From NCBI RefSeq assembly GCF_016093275.1, contig NZ_JAEDAK010000002.1, positions 434,001 through 498,000 on the forward strand: a stretch of 64,000 nt of DNA, given 5' to 3'. The stretch comes from Inhella proteolytica. Its GTDB lineage: Bacteria; Pseudomonadota; Gammaproteobacteria; Burkholderiales; Burkholderiaceae_C. The notes under the pieces are model-generated. The model did no database searches. It was not told where the DNA came from and worked only from the letters and a program-made list of their open reading frames with translations. Below, piece after piece: positions 49,023 to 59,000 of this stretch (position 1 is the first letter of the stretch; every line of letters begins with the position of its first letter). A program made the position numbers and the translations under genes.

Positions 49023-49714
49023 TGCGTGCCGCCCTGCTCAACAACCTCGACCACCAGGCGCTGCGCCTGCGTCCGCTCACCCGCCAGAGCGCCCCGGCCT
49101 TGCCCGGCGCCCTGCCCACCGTGCCGGCCGAGTTCCGCCTGCTGCAGGCGCACTACCCCATCCTGTTCCAGGCCGCGGGCGACAGCTTCCAGCCGGTGGC
49201 GCTGCTGGGGCTGGAGCAGGGCCAGAACCTGTTCCTGACCGACACCGGCTGGGACGCCGCCCACCTGCCCTGGGCGCTGGAGCGCCAGCCCCTGCTGGTG
49301 GGCCGTGAGGGCAGCCAGGCCGTGGTGCACATCGACCTCGACCACCCGCTGCTGAGCGAGCGCGAGGGCGAGCCCCTGTTCCTGCCCCATGGCGGTCAGG
49401 CGCCGCTGCTGGAGCGCCGCGTGGCCGTGCTGCAGGCCCTGCACCAGGGGCTTGAAGAACTGCCGGGCTTCATCGAGGCGCTGTGCCGGCTGGACCTGCT
49501 GGAGCCCCTGCACTTCGACGTCGACCAGCCCGATGGCTCGGTGCGGCGGCTCTCGGGCTACCACGGCATCCACGAGGAACGCCTGGCCGCCCTGCCCGGC
49601 GCGGCCGTGGCGGCGCTGCACGAGGCCGGCCACTGGCTGCCCATCGCCATGGCCCTGGCCTCGCTGGGCCGGCTGCGCGATCTGGTCGAACGCGAGGCGC
49701 GCCAGCGCGGCTGA
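49022..49714 (+). CDS. SapC-family protein
   Basis: This 230-residue soluble protein matches the SapC family found in carbohydrate TonB loci: an N-terminal VPAEFRLLQAHYPILFQ segment (about 38-54), PVALLGLEQGQNLFL, and a later RLSGYHGIHEERLAAL segment. The name comes from an S-layer-associated context. The biochemical role is unknown, and the protein is not the SapC permease of antimicrobial-peptide transport. It is translationally coupled on both sides (stop-start overlaps), implying fixed stoichiometry with the halogenase-like and cupin-like proteins. Confidence 0.82.
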   Translation: MRAALLNNLDHQALRLRPLTRQSAPALPGALPTVPAEFRLLQAHYPILFQAAGDSFQPVALLGLEQGQNLFLTDTGWDAAHLPWALERQPLLVGREGSQAVVHIDLDHPLLSEREGEPLFLPHGGQAPLLERRVAVLQALHQGLEELPGFIEALCRLDLLEPLHFDVDQPDGSVRRLSGYHGIHEERLAALPGAAVAALHEAGHWLPIAMALASLGRLRDLVEREARQRG

Positions 49715-50697
49715 TGCAGCTCCTCGAAGTCACCTGCCCCGGCGAGCTGCCGCCTGGCGCCCTGCAGGGGGCCGAGCCCCAGCTGCTGCGCGGCCTGGTG
49801 GCGCATTGGCCGCTGGCGCAGGAGGCTGCGGACCCGGCCGCCGTGGCCGCGCGCCTGCGCGCGCACTGGCGGGGTGCCACCGTGGGCGTGTGGCGCGCGC
49901 CGCCGCAGGCCGGCGGGCGCTTCTTCTACACAGACGACTTCCGCGGCTTCAACTTCAGCCGCGAGATCCACCCCTTCCCCGCCGTGCTGGACGAGCTGCT
50001 GGCGTTGCAGAGTGCGGCCGCGCCCCCGGCGCTCTACATGGGCTCCACCACGCTGGACACCTGCCTGCCCGGCCTGTGTGCGGAGCTGCCACTGGCGCTG
50101 GACGTGCCCGAGCCGCTGGCCAGCCTGTGGCTGGGCAATCGCGCCTGCGTGGCCACGCACCAGGATTGGCCGGACAACCTGGCCTGCGTGCTGGCGGGTC
50201 GCCGCCGCTTCACGCTCTTTCCGCCCGACTGCGTGGCCGATCTCTACATCGGCCCGCTCGACCTGACCCCCGCCGGCCAGCCCGTCAGCCTGGTGGATGC
50301 GCGCGCCCCCGACCTGCAGCGCTTCCCGCGCTTCGCCGCCGCGCAGGCGCGCGCGCAGGTGGTGGAGCTGGCGCCCGGCGACGCGCTCTACATCCCCAGC
50401 CTGTGGTGGCATCAGGTCGAGGCGCTGGAGCCCTTCAATCTGCTGCTCAACCACTGGTGGCGGCGCGGCCCGGCCTGGGCCGATTCGCCCATGCAGGCGC
50501 TGTGGCTGGCCCTGGCCACCATGCGCGACCTCCCCGCCGCCGAGCGTCAGGCCTGGCGGGCGCTGTTCGACCACTACGTGTTCGACGCCCCCGAACCCAC
50601 CCACATCCCCGCCCACGCGCGCGGCCCGCTCGCGCCGCTGGACGAAGCCGGCATGCGCCGCATCCGCGCCCTGCTCCTGAACCGCCTGAACCGGTAA
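49714..50697 (+). CDS. Cupin-like (JmjC-type) domain protein
   Basis: This 327-residue protein belongs to the cupin_8/JmjC-like Fe(II), 2-oxoglutarate oxygenase fold. The likely iron ligands are the HxD of THQDWPDNLACVLAG (about 147-161) and the later histidine of IPSLWWHQVEAL (about 228-239). FTLFPPDCVADLYIGPL is the usual family segment between them. Such enzymes hydroxylate proteins or small molecules; the substrate is unknown. The ATG at 49714 overlaps the SapC stop (TGATG). The constant pairing with SapC and halogenase-like genes suggests a common, still undefined modification pathway. Confidence 0.84.
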   Translation: MQLLEVTCPGELPPGALQGAEPQLLRGLVAHWPLAQEAADPAAVAARLRAHWRGATVGVWRAPPQAGGRFFYTDDFRGFNFSREIHPFPAVLDELLALQSAAAPPALYMGSTTLDTCLPGLCAELPLALDVPEPLASLWLGNRACVATHQDWPDNLACVLAGRRRFTLFPPDCVADLYIGPLDLTPAGQPVSLVDARAPDLQRFPRFAAAQARAQVVELAPGDALYIPSLWWHQVEALEPFNLLLNHWWRRGPAWADSPMQALWLALATMRDLPAAERQAWRALFDHYVFDAPEPTHIPAHARGPLAPLDEAGMRRIRALLLNRLNR

Positions 50698-50704
50698 GCA
50701 CCCC

Positions 50705-52234
50705 ATGGACCACAAGCCCTTTGAAACCTCCACCCCGGTGCGCCGGCTGCTCATCGCCGGCGGCGGCACCGCCGGCTGGATGACGGCCGCGCTGCTGGGC
50801 AAGCTGCTCGGCAAACAGTTGCAGATCCAGCTCGTCGAATCCGAGGAGATCGGCACCGTGGGCGTGGGCGAGGCCACCATCCCGGCCCTGCACACCTTCC
50901 ACGAGCTGCTCGGCCTGGATGAGCCCGAGTTCATGGCCGCCACCCAAGCCACGATGAAACTGGGCATCCAGTTCGAAGGCTGGCGCGCGCCGGGGCAGGA
51001 CTACATCCACTCCTTCGGCATGACGGGCAAGGACCACTGGAGTGCGGGCTTCCAGCACTTCTGGCTCAAGGCCCAGCGCGAAGGCATCGCCCGCCCCTAT
51101 GGCGACTACTGCCTGGAGCTGCGCGCCGCCGAGGAAAGCCGCTTCGCCCACCTGCCGCGGCACGGCATGAACTACGCCTACCACCTGGACGCCGGCCGCT
51201 ACGCACGCTTCCTGCGCGCCCTGGCAGAGCGCCATGGCGTGCAGCGCATCGAGGGCAAGATCGCGCGCGTCGAGCAGATCGAACCCTTCGGTGCCATCCA
51301 GGCCCTGGCGCTGGCCGATGGCAGCCGCCTGGAGGCCGACTTCTTCGTCGACTGCACCGGCTTTCGTTCTCTGCTGCTGGGTGAGACCCTGGGCGTGGGC
51401 TACGAGGACTGGAGCCACTGGCTGCCCTGCGACCGCGCCGTGGCCGTGCAGACCGCCAGCGTGCGCGAGGCGCCGCCTTACACGCGCTCGATCGCCCACC
51501 GCTTTGGCTGGCAATGGCGCATCCCGCTGCAACACCGCGTCGGCAATGGCCTGGTCTACAGCAGCAAGGAGCTGAGCGACGCCGATGCCCCCGAGGTGCT
51601 GAAGCAGCATGTGGAGGGCGAGCTGCTGATCCAGCCGCGCCTGCTGCGCTTCACGCCCGGGCAGCGCCACCGCGTGTGGTCGCACAACTGCGTGGCCGTG
51701 GGCCTGTCCAGCGGCTTCATCGAGCCGCTCGAATCCACCAGCATCCACCTGATCCAGCGCGCCGCCATCCGCCTGGCCCAGCTCTTCCCGGCCGGCGGCA
51801 TCCGCGCCGTGGATGTCGAAGAGTTCAACCGCCAGGCCGCCAAGGACATCGAGCACATCCGCGACTTCATCGTGCTGCACTATCACGTGACCGAGCGGGA
51901 CGACTCGGCCCTGTGGCGGCATGTCCGCACGATGGAAATCCCGGCCACGCTGCGCCATCGCATCGAACTCTTCCGCGAATCCGGCCGCGTGTTCCGGCCG
52001 GCGGATGAGCTGTTTGCCGAGAACTCGTGGATCCAGGTGATGCTGGGGCAGGGCATCACGCCACGTGCGTATCACCCGGTAGCGGACCTGATGGGACTGT
52101 CCGAGCTGACGCAGTTCCTGGAGGGCATCCACAGCCAGGTGGAACGGACGGTGGCGAGCTTGCCGTCGCATCAGGAGTACGTGGAGCGCTTCTGTGCGCC
52201 GGTGCGGGCGAGGGATGCCGCTGTGGCCGCTTGA
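50705..52234 (+). CDS. Tryptophan-halogenase-like flavoprotein 2
   Basis: This 509-residue flavin-dependent halogenase-fold protein has all key motifs: GGGTAGW (19-25), GVGEATIP (53-60), lysine K85 in MKLGIQF, the halogenase signature WQWRIP (269-274) and FIEPLESTSIHL with the catalytic glutamate position. It is clearly homologous to the first halogenase-like protein but better preserved, so the two have probably diverged in function. Seven bases separate it from the cupin-like gene. It ends the LacI-controlled operon and is followed by a palindromic element. Confidence 0.87.
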   Translation: MDHKPFETSTPVRRLLIAGGGTAGWMTAALLGKLLGKQLQIQLVESEEIGTVGVGEATIPALHTFHELLGLDEPEFMAATQATMKLGIQFEGWRAPGQDYIHSFGMTGKDHWSAGFQHFWLKAQREGIARPYGDYCLELRAAEESRFAHLPRHGMNYAYHLDAGRYARFLRALAERHGVQRIEGKIARVEQIEPFGAIQALALADGSRLEADFFVDCTGFRSLLLGETLGVGYEDWSHWLPCDRAVAVQTASVREAPPYTRSIAHRFGWQWRIPLQHRVGNGLVYSSKELSDADAPEVLKQHVEGELLIQPRLLRFTPGQRHRVWSHNCVAVGLSSGFIEPLESTSIHLIQRAAIRLAQLFPAGGIRAVDVEEFNRQAAKDIEHIRDFIVLHYHVTERDDSALWRHVRTMEIPATLRHRIELFRESGRVFRPADELFAENSWIQVMLGQGITPRAYHPVADLMGLSELTQFLEGIHSQVERTVASLPSHQEYVERFCAPVRARDAAVAA

Positions 52235-52255
52235 GCATGTTGTTGTTGCCCAAGT

Positions 52256-52782
52256 GAGAGCCCGTGGGGTCTTCAACCCCACACCCCGACCCGCATTTCT
52301 TTGCTGCGCCAAAGAAACGCGGGGCAAAGAAAGGCGCTCAAGAACACAGTCGCCCTAGGGGCGAACTGTGATGGCGGTGCTTGGGCTCACACTGACACGA
52401 GCCCTCTTCTGACTTCGACGGTCAGGACAACGAAGGCGCCCGGGGTACCGGTCGTCCCGGGCACCGCAGACCATGACCTTAGGTGCTCCGAAGAACAGAC
52501 CCCCAACGGGCACCAAACCTTGTCTTCTGCTGGATGGGGGTCCATTCATCGCAGAGAGCCCGCGATGGTTTGCGGTGGTCTAGTCGGCCGGTACTCCGGC
52601 CAGCTTAGCGGGCAGGTTTTCGCAGTCCCAGGAGGGGTCTCGGAGCCATGTGAACCGGACGTGCAATCGCGGCCGACCCTAGGTCGGCTGCGTGCATTCA
52701 GCGCCTTTCTTTGCCCCGCGTTTCTTTGGCAAGACAAAGAATTGCGGGTCGGGGTTCGGGGGTGAAGCCCCCGAGGGCCCTC
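52256..52782. repeat. Palindromic intergenic element, type A copy 2
   Basis: The outer arms (about 52,270-52,345 and 52,700-52,765) are inverted copies sharing CCAAAGAAACGCGGGGCAAA and AAGAAAGGCGCT, which extend to about 43 bp with few mismatches. Outside them are hairpins CCGTGGGGTCTTCAACCCCA and GGGGGTGAAGCCCCC. The core matches the inverted element at 5,815-6,143. The copies differ by an unbalanced single-base indel near 52,484 and by many second-codon-position changes, so the open frame through the core is not under protein selection. Confidence 0.84.
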
Positions 52783-52876
52783 ACAAGCAGCGCCAGCGAA
52801 GGTAAGGGCGCCCCCACGAAAACCCCCGGTTTCGCCTTCTCGACATTGACAGCACCATCAACAGTCCCTAGAGTCA

Positions 52877-52890
52877 TGAAAGCGCTTTCA
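52877..52890. promoter_or_regulatory. LacI-type operator of the ABC importer operon
   Basis: The perfect palindrome TGAAAGCGCTTTCA, extended by A and T on either side, ends eight bases before the start codon of the solute-binding protein. Binding here would block transcription directly; TTGACA at 52845-52850 is a plausible -35 box. Confidence 0.88.
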
Positions 52891-52898
52891 TTCATCTC

Positions 52899-54185
52899 AT
52901 GACCGATCCCAAAACCGCCGCCCCACCCTTGCCCCGCCGCAGCACCCTCGCGCTCGGCCTGGGTCTGGCACTGGGTGCCGGTCAAGCCCGGGCGCAGGCC
53001 CCGCAGCACCTCACCGTCGCCGCCTACCCGAAGCTGGACGCCATCGTCAAAGCCGCACTGCCCGCCTGGGAAGCCCAGCACCCCGGCGTCAAGGTGGAGG
53101 TGGTGAGCCGGGAGATGAACGACCACCACACGGCGATGGTGACGGCGCTCTCCACCGGCAGCCACCTGCCGGACCTGATGACGCTGGAGGTCGGGTATCT
53201 GGGCCGCTTCGCCCAGGGCCACGGGCTGCTGGATCTGCGCCAGGCGCCCTTCCAGGCCGAGCGGCTGGAGAAGCGCTTCGTGCCCTACACCTGGCAGCAG
53301 GCCCACAACGCGCGCGGCGAGCTGCTGGCCCTGCCCTCGGACATCGGCCCCGGCACCCTGCTCTACCGCCACGACGTGCTGACGCGCGCCGGCCTCACCG
53401 AGCCCGACTTGACGACCAGCTGGCAAGGCTTTTTGGCGGCAGGAAAGCAGATCCGCACCCGCACTGGCGCCTTCCTACTCGCCCATGCGCGCGACATGAA
53501 GGACATCCTGATCCGCACCGGCATCCAGCCGGGCGAGGGCCTGTACTTCAGCAAGGACAACCGCGTGCTGGTGCGCAGCCCCCGCTTCGTGCGCGCCTTC
53601 GAGCTGGCCGCGCAGGTGCGCCGCGAAGGCCTGGACGCCAAGGTCTACAACTGGTCGAGCGACTGGACGGAGGGCTTCCGCCGCGGCGCCATCGCCACCC
53701 AAATGATCGGCGCCTGGCTGGCCGGATTCCTGAACAGCTGGCTGGCCCCCAAGACCCGCGGCTTGTGGCGCGCCGCCCAGTTGCCCGAGGGCAGCTTCGC
53801 GGCCTATGGCGGCAGCTTCTACGCCATGCCCGCCAAGGGCGAACCGAGCCGCCGGGCCCTGGCCTGGGACCTGCTGCAGCACCTGACCCTGAACCGCCAG
53901 CTGCTGCTGGACGCCTTCCAGGCGCACGACATCTTCCCGGCCCTGGTGGACACCTTCGACGACCCCTTCTTCGACCAGCCCCTGCCCTTCCTCGGCGGCC
54001 AGCCGGCGCGCCGCATCTGGCGTGAGGCCGCGCGCAACATCCGCGCCGTCGAGGTGCACCGCCAGGATGCGTTCGCGGACGAGGTCATCAACACCGAGCT
54101 GGACAAGGTGCTGGTGCGCGGCAAAGACGTGGCCAGCGCCCTAGGCGATGCCGAACGCCTGCTGGCTCGCCGCGCCCACCGCTGA
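52899..54185 (+). CDS. Sugar ABC transporter solute-binding protein
   Basis: This 428-residue periplasmic family 1 solute-binding protein has a signal peptide with a twin-arginine-like start (PRRSTLALGLGLALG, cleaved near ARAQA). The mature part shows the family pattern LTVAAYPKLDAIVKAALPAWE, TGSHLPDLMTLEVGYLG and RRGAIATQMIGAWLAGFL. It would bind gluco-oligosaccharides and hand them to the two permeases encoded next. It opens a five-gene LacI-controlled operon. Confidence 0.9.
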   Translation: MTDPKTAAPPLPRRSTLALGLGLALGAGQARAQAPQHLTVAAYPKLDAIVKAALPAWEAQHPGVKVEVVSREMNDHHTAMVTALSTGSHLPDLMTLEVGYLGRFAQGHGLLDLRQAPFQAERLEKRFVPYTWQQAHNARGELLALPSDIGPGTLLYRHDVLTRAGLTEPDLTTSWQGFLAAGKQIRTRTGAFLLAHARDMKDILIRTGIQPGEGLYFSKDNRVLVRSPRFVRAFELAAQVRREGLDAKVYNWSSDWTEGFRRGAIATQMIGAWLAGFLNSWLAPKTRGLWRAAQLPEGSFAAYGGSFYAMPAKGEPSRRALAWDLLQHLTLNRQLLLDAFQAHDIFPALVDTFDDPFFDQPLPFLGGQPARRIWREAARNIRAVEVHRQDAFADEVINTELDKVLVRGKDVASALGDAERLLARRAHR

Positions 54186-54190
54186 ACGCC

Positions 54191-55108
54191 ATGACACGCT
54201 TCTTCATCACGGCGCGCAGCGCGCCCTACTGGTTCCTGGCCCCCTTCCTGCTGCTGTTCGCGGTGTTCGGCCTGTTCCCGCTGCTGTTCTCGCTGGGCCT
54301 GGCCTTTGCGCGGTGGGAACCGACCAGCGGCATGGGCGCGATGGAGTGGGTCGGCCTCGAAAACTTTGTCTTCGCGCTGCAGGACGAATGGTTCTGGAAG
54401 TCGCTCGGCAACACACTCTGGCTGGGCCTGGCCAGCGCGCTGCCGCAGCACCTGATCGCGGTGCCGCTGGCCTGTGCACTCAACGGCCTGCACCAACGCG
54501 CGCGCAACACCCTGGTGGGCATCTACTTCATGCCCTACATCACCTCCACGGTGGCGATTGCCATCCTGTTCAGCTCGCTGTTTTCGACCGACTACGGTCT
54601 GATCAACGCGGGGCTGAAGGCCCTGCGGGCGGTGCCGGGGCTGGACTGGCTGCTGCCCGCGCAAGCCATTGACTGGCTGAACGACCCCGACCGCCTCAAG
54701 CCCGCCATCGCCACCGTGGTGTTCTGGCGCTTCGTCGGCTTCAACACCGTGCTCTACCTGGCCGCGCTGCAGACCATCCCGCGCGATCTGTATGAGGCCG
54801 CCACCATGGACGGCGCCGGGCGCTGGCAGCGCTTCGTCTACATCACCCTGCCGGGCCTGAAGGCGATGCTGCTGTTCGGCGTGACGCTCTCGGTCATCGG
54901 CAGCCTGCAGCTGTTCGAGGAGCCCTTCATCCTCACCAACGGCCGCGGCGGCAACGACCAGGCCGGCATGACGAGCGCGGTGTACCTGTATCGCCTGGCC
55001 TTCGACTTCAACGACTTCGGCGCCGCCAGCGCCATGGCCTGGCTGCTGTTCGCCCTGCTGGCCCTGGCCACCTGGGCCACGCAGAAGGCCTTCGGAGAGC
55101 GCGCATGA
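54191..55108 (+). CDS. Sugar ABC transporter permease (MalF-like)
   Basis: This 305-residue inner-membrane permease of the CUT1 family has about six membrane helices: APYWFLAPFLLLFAVFGLFPLLF at the start, and the EAA motif EAATMDGAGRWQRFVYITLPGL near residue 205. The EAA loop docks the ATPase. It begins five bases after the binding-protein gene and overlaps the next permease by four bases, so both are made together. Confidence 0.92.
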   Translation: MTRFFITARSAPYWFLAPFLLLFAVFGLFPLLFSLGLAFARWEPTSGMGAMEWVGLENFVFALQDEWFWKSLGNTLWLGLASALPQHLIAVPLACALNGLHQRARNTLVGIYFMPYITSTVAIAILFSSLFSTDYGLINAGLKALRAVPGLDWLLPAQAIDWLNDPDRLKPAIATVVFWRFVGFNTVLYLAALQTIPRDLYEAATMDGAGRWQRFVYITLPGLKAMLLFGVTLSVIGSLQLFEEPFILTNGRGGNDQAGMTSAVYLYRLAFDFNDFGAASAMAWLLFALLALATWATQKAFGERA

Positions 55109-55929
55109 AGCCCGACACCATGACCCCGCGCGCCGCCCAACTGCTGGTGGCCTTGGGCGCCGTGCTGATGGCCGCGCCCTTCTACGTGATGTTCGTGTTC
55201 GCCACGCAGTCGCGCGCCGAGATCTTTGCCGTGCCGCCACCGCTGTGGTTTGGCGACGACCTGCTGAACAACTTCCGCATCCTGACCGAGCGCATCCCCT
55301 TCTGGCGCAACCTGGGCTGGAGCCTGTACGTGGCGCTGGCCTCCACGGCGCTGACGCTGCTGTTCTGCTCGATGGCCGGCTACGCCTTCGCGATGTTCGA
55401 GTTCCGCTTCAAGCGGCCGCTCTTTGCGCTGGTGCTGGGCACCATGATCCTGCCCAGCTTCATGAGCATGATTCCGAGCTTCATGATCATGGACCTGCTG
55501 GGTTGGATCGACCAACCCCGCGCGCTCTACCTGCCCGGTGCGGCCAGCGCCTTCGGCATCTTCCTGATGCGTCAGTACGTGAAGAGCGCAGTGCCCAAGG
55601 AGCTGATCGAGGCCGCGCGCATGGACGGCTGCAGCGAGTTCGGCATCTACGCCCGCATCGTGCTGCCCCTGCTCAAGCCCGCCATGGGCACGCTGGGCCT
55701 GATCGCCTTCATCGGCAGCTGGAACAACTTCGTCGGCCCGCTGATCGTGATGCGCACGCCCGAGAACTTCACCCTGCCGCTGGCCCTGCGCCTGCTGCAG
55801 AACCCGGTGGACACCGAATGGGGCGCCCTGATTGCCGGCGCCGCCATCGCCACCCTGCCCCTGCTGCTGCTGTTCGCCCTGGCCTCGCGCCAACTGATTG
55901 CCGGCCTGACCGCCGGTGCCGTCAAGTGA
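55105..55929 (+). CDS. Sugar ABC transporter permease (MalG-like)
   Basis: This 274-residue CUT1 permease has six membrane helices, a characteristic YVMFVFATQSRAEIF near the N-terminus, and the EAA loop EAARMDGCSEFGIYARIVLPLLKP near residue 171. It pairs with the MalF-like subunit. Its stop overlaps the GH1 start by one base (TGATG). Confidence 0.92.
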   Translation: MKPDTMTPRAAQLLVALGAVLMAAPFYVMFVFATQSRAEIFAVPPPLWFGDDLLNNFRILTERIPFWRNLGWSLYVALASTALTLLFCSMAGYAFAMFEFRFKRPLFALVLGTMILPSFMSMIPSFMIMDLLGWIDQPRALYLPGAASAFGIFLMRQYVKSAVPKELIEAARMDGCSEFGIYARIVLPLLKPAMGTLGLIAFIGSWNNFVGPLIVMRTPENFTLPLALRLLQNPVDTEWGALIAGAAIATLPLLLLFALASRQLIAGLTAGAVK

Positions 55930-57287
55930 TGTTGTCCCCACAAAAACTCCCCATGTCCGACCCCACCGCCGACCTGCGCTTCCCGGCCGATTTCGTCTGG
56001 GGCGTGTCCACCAGCGCCTTCCAGATCGAGGGCGCCGCCCAAGCCGACGGCAAGGGTGAATCCGTCTGGGACCGCTTCTGCCGCCAGCCCGGTGCGATTG
56101 CCGATGCCAGCAATGGGCTGGTGGCCTGCGAGCATTACCAGCGCTGGGCCGATGACCTGGACCTCATCGCCAGCCTGGGCGTCAACGCCTACCGCTTCTC
56201 GGTCAGCTGGCCGCGTGTACAGCCCACCGGCCAGGGCGACTGGAACCGCGCCGGCCTGGCCTTCTACGACCGCCTGGTGGACGGCATGCTGGCGCGTGGC
56301 CTGCAGCCGCACCTGACCCTGAACCACTGGGACCTGCCGCAGGCCCTGCAGGAGCAAGGCGGCTGGGCCAACCGCGCCACCGTGGACCGCTTCGTCGACT
56401 ACGCGCTCGCCATCGAGCGCCGCCTGGGCGACCGCCTGGCCTCGCTGGTGACGCACAACGAACCCTGGGTGATGGCCGAGCTGGGCCACCACCAGGGCAT
56501 CTTTGCCCCCGGCGTGAAGGACCGCGCCACCGCGATGCAGGTCTCGCACCACTTGCTGCTCAGCCACGGCCGCGCGCTCAAGGCGCTGCGTGCCCACGGG
56601 GCCAAGGCCAAGCTCGGCATCGTGCTGAACCTGGCCCCGATGCACCCGGCCACGCCCTCGCCGGCCGACCGCGCCAAGGCGCAGCTGGAAGACGGCCTGC
56701 TGGCGCGCTGGTACCTGGACCCGCTGTGCCGCGGCCGCTACCCCGCCGACGTCTGGGCCAGCCTGGGCGATGCCGCACCCCAGGTGGCCGAGGGCGACCT
56801 GGCCGAGATCCAGCAGCCGCTGGACTTCCTGGGCGTCAACTACTACTCGCGCACCGTGCAATCGGCCGATGGCAGCTGGACCAACCAGCAATCCGGCCGC
56901 GAGCTCACCGACATGGGCTGGGAGATCTACCCCGAGGGCCTGACCGAGCTGCTGCTGCGCCTGCAGCGCGACTACCCGCAACTGCCCAGCCTGTGGATCA
57001 CCGAGAACGGCGGCGCCTTTCCCGACGAGCTGAAGGACGGCCGCGTGGCCGATGAAGCCCGCACCCGCTACCTGCAGCAGCACATCGCGGCCGTGCACGA
57101 GGCCATGCAGGAGGGCGTGCGCGTGGGCGCCTACATGGTCTGGAGCCTGCTGGACAACTTCGAGTGGGCCTTCGGCTACAGCAAGCGCTTCGGCATCGTG
57201 CATGTGGACTACGCCACCCAGCAGCGCACGCCCAAGGACAGCGCGCGCTGGTACCAGCAGTTCCTGCAGCAGCAGAAGAAAGCCTGA
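55929..57287 (+). CDS. GH1 beta-glucosidase
   Basis: This 452-residue cytoplasmic glycoside hydrolase family 1 enzyme has acid/base E178 in THNEPW and nucleophile E359 in ITENGG. The N-terminal family signature FVWGVSTSAFQIEGAA starts near residue 22. It lacks a signal peptide, so it would split imported laminari-oligosaccharides or cellobiose to glucose. The ATG at 55929 is coupled to the preceding stop; a second ATG at 55953 is an alternative. Its placement between permease and ATPase genes ties hydrolysis to uptake. Confidence 0.93.
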   Translation: MLSPQKLPMSDPTADLRFPADFVWGVSTSAFQIEGAAQADGKGESVWDRFCRQPGAIADASNGLVACEHYQRWADDLDLIASLGVNAYRFSVSWPRVQPTGQGDWNRAGLAFYDRLVDGMLARGLQPHLTLNHWDLPQALQEQGGWANRATVDRFVDYALAIERRLGDRLASLVTHNEPWVMAELGHHQGIFAPGVKDRATAMQVSHHLLLSHGRALKALRAHGAKAKLGIVLNLAPMHPATPSPADRAKAQLEDGLLARWYLDPLCRGRYPADVWASLGDAAPQVAEGDLAEIQQPLDFLGVNYYSRTVQSADGSWTNQQSGRELTDMGWEIYPEGLTELLLRLQRDYPQLPSLWITENGGAFPDELKDGRVADEARTRYLQQHIAAVHEAMQEGVRVGAYMVWSLLDNFEWAFGYSKRFGIVHVDYATQQRTPKDSARWYQQFLQQQKKA

Positions 57288-57289
57288 CC

Positions 57290-58345
<1,056 letters not shown>

Positions 58346-58380
58346 ACTGGCCTGAGCTTCTGGCCTGTCCGGTGTGAGTC

Positions 58381-58999
58381 GAAAGACCCCGCCGGGACTT
58401 CGCCCCGGCAGGCGACTCACTTTCTTGCTCGTGCAAGAAAGTAAGCAAAGAACACGGCCCCGATGCGCAGCCCCTAGGCTTCGCCAAGCGGTCCCCTGCG
58501 ATGCTCGCCCACTTGGGCCGGCCCGAAACTCGCTACGTTCGCTTCGCTCACTCCGCTCAGACAGTCGGGCCGAGTTTGATGGGAACGCGTGCTGCGCACG
58601 CTGCCCAGCCAAGCTGCGCTTCTCGGCAGCGCATAGGGGCAACAGCCCGAACAGCCGAACAGCCAACAGCCGGGAAACGGCGCGATAGGGGCAGTCCGGG
58701 CTGTTCGGCTGTTGGCTGTTGGCTGTTTGGAGTTCCCCCTATGCCAAGCCGAGGAGCACAGAAGAGCGGGCCCGCGCGCGTCAGCGCGCCTCGTGCTCTG
58801 ACTTGGCGCAACTGTCTGAGCGGAGTGAGCAGAGCGAGCGCAGCGAGTTTTGCGCCTGGGCCCGCTCTTCGCGCACCGCAGGGAACCCCTCGCCGCAGGC
58901 GAGGGGCGCAGGCATCGGGGTCGCCTTTCTTGGCCTACCTTCTTTGGCGAAGCAAAGAAGGTAGGTCGGGTGCAGGGGTGAAGCCCCTGCGGGCTCCCC
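58381..58999. repeat. Palindromic intergenic element, type B copy 2
   Basis: This element of about 620 bp lies between convergent genes and ends two bases before the GH3 stop. The left end has CTTTCTTGC...GCAAGAAAG (58421-58441) and GCAAAGAACACGGCCCC; the right end has a related CCTTCTTTG...CAAAGAAGG hairpin (58941-58961) and GCAGGGGTGAAGCCCCTGC (58972-58990). Inverted copies of AACTGTCTGAGCGGAGTGAG occur near 58,560 (inverted) and 58,811. The centre has facing AGCCAACAGCCG and CGGCTGTTGGCTGTTGGCTG units. The right terminal hairpin is that of type A elements, showing exchange of modules. Confidence 0.82.
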
Positions 59000-59000
59000 C

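Noticed and set aside
47493-52234. A halogenated natural-product biosynthetic cluster
   Set aside because: Apart from the two halogenase-like genes there are no synthase, transferase or resistance genes, and the operon is embedded in a sugar regulon. The CUT-locus context explains them better.
52301-52765. Open frame through the type A element, with a similar frame in the copy at 5,695-6,291
   Set aside because: The translated texts look alike, but the copies differ by a single-base indel near 52,484 and by many second-codon-position changes. This is not the pattern of a protein under selection; conservation at the DNA or RNA level is more likely.
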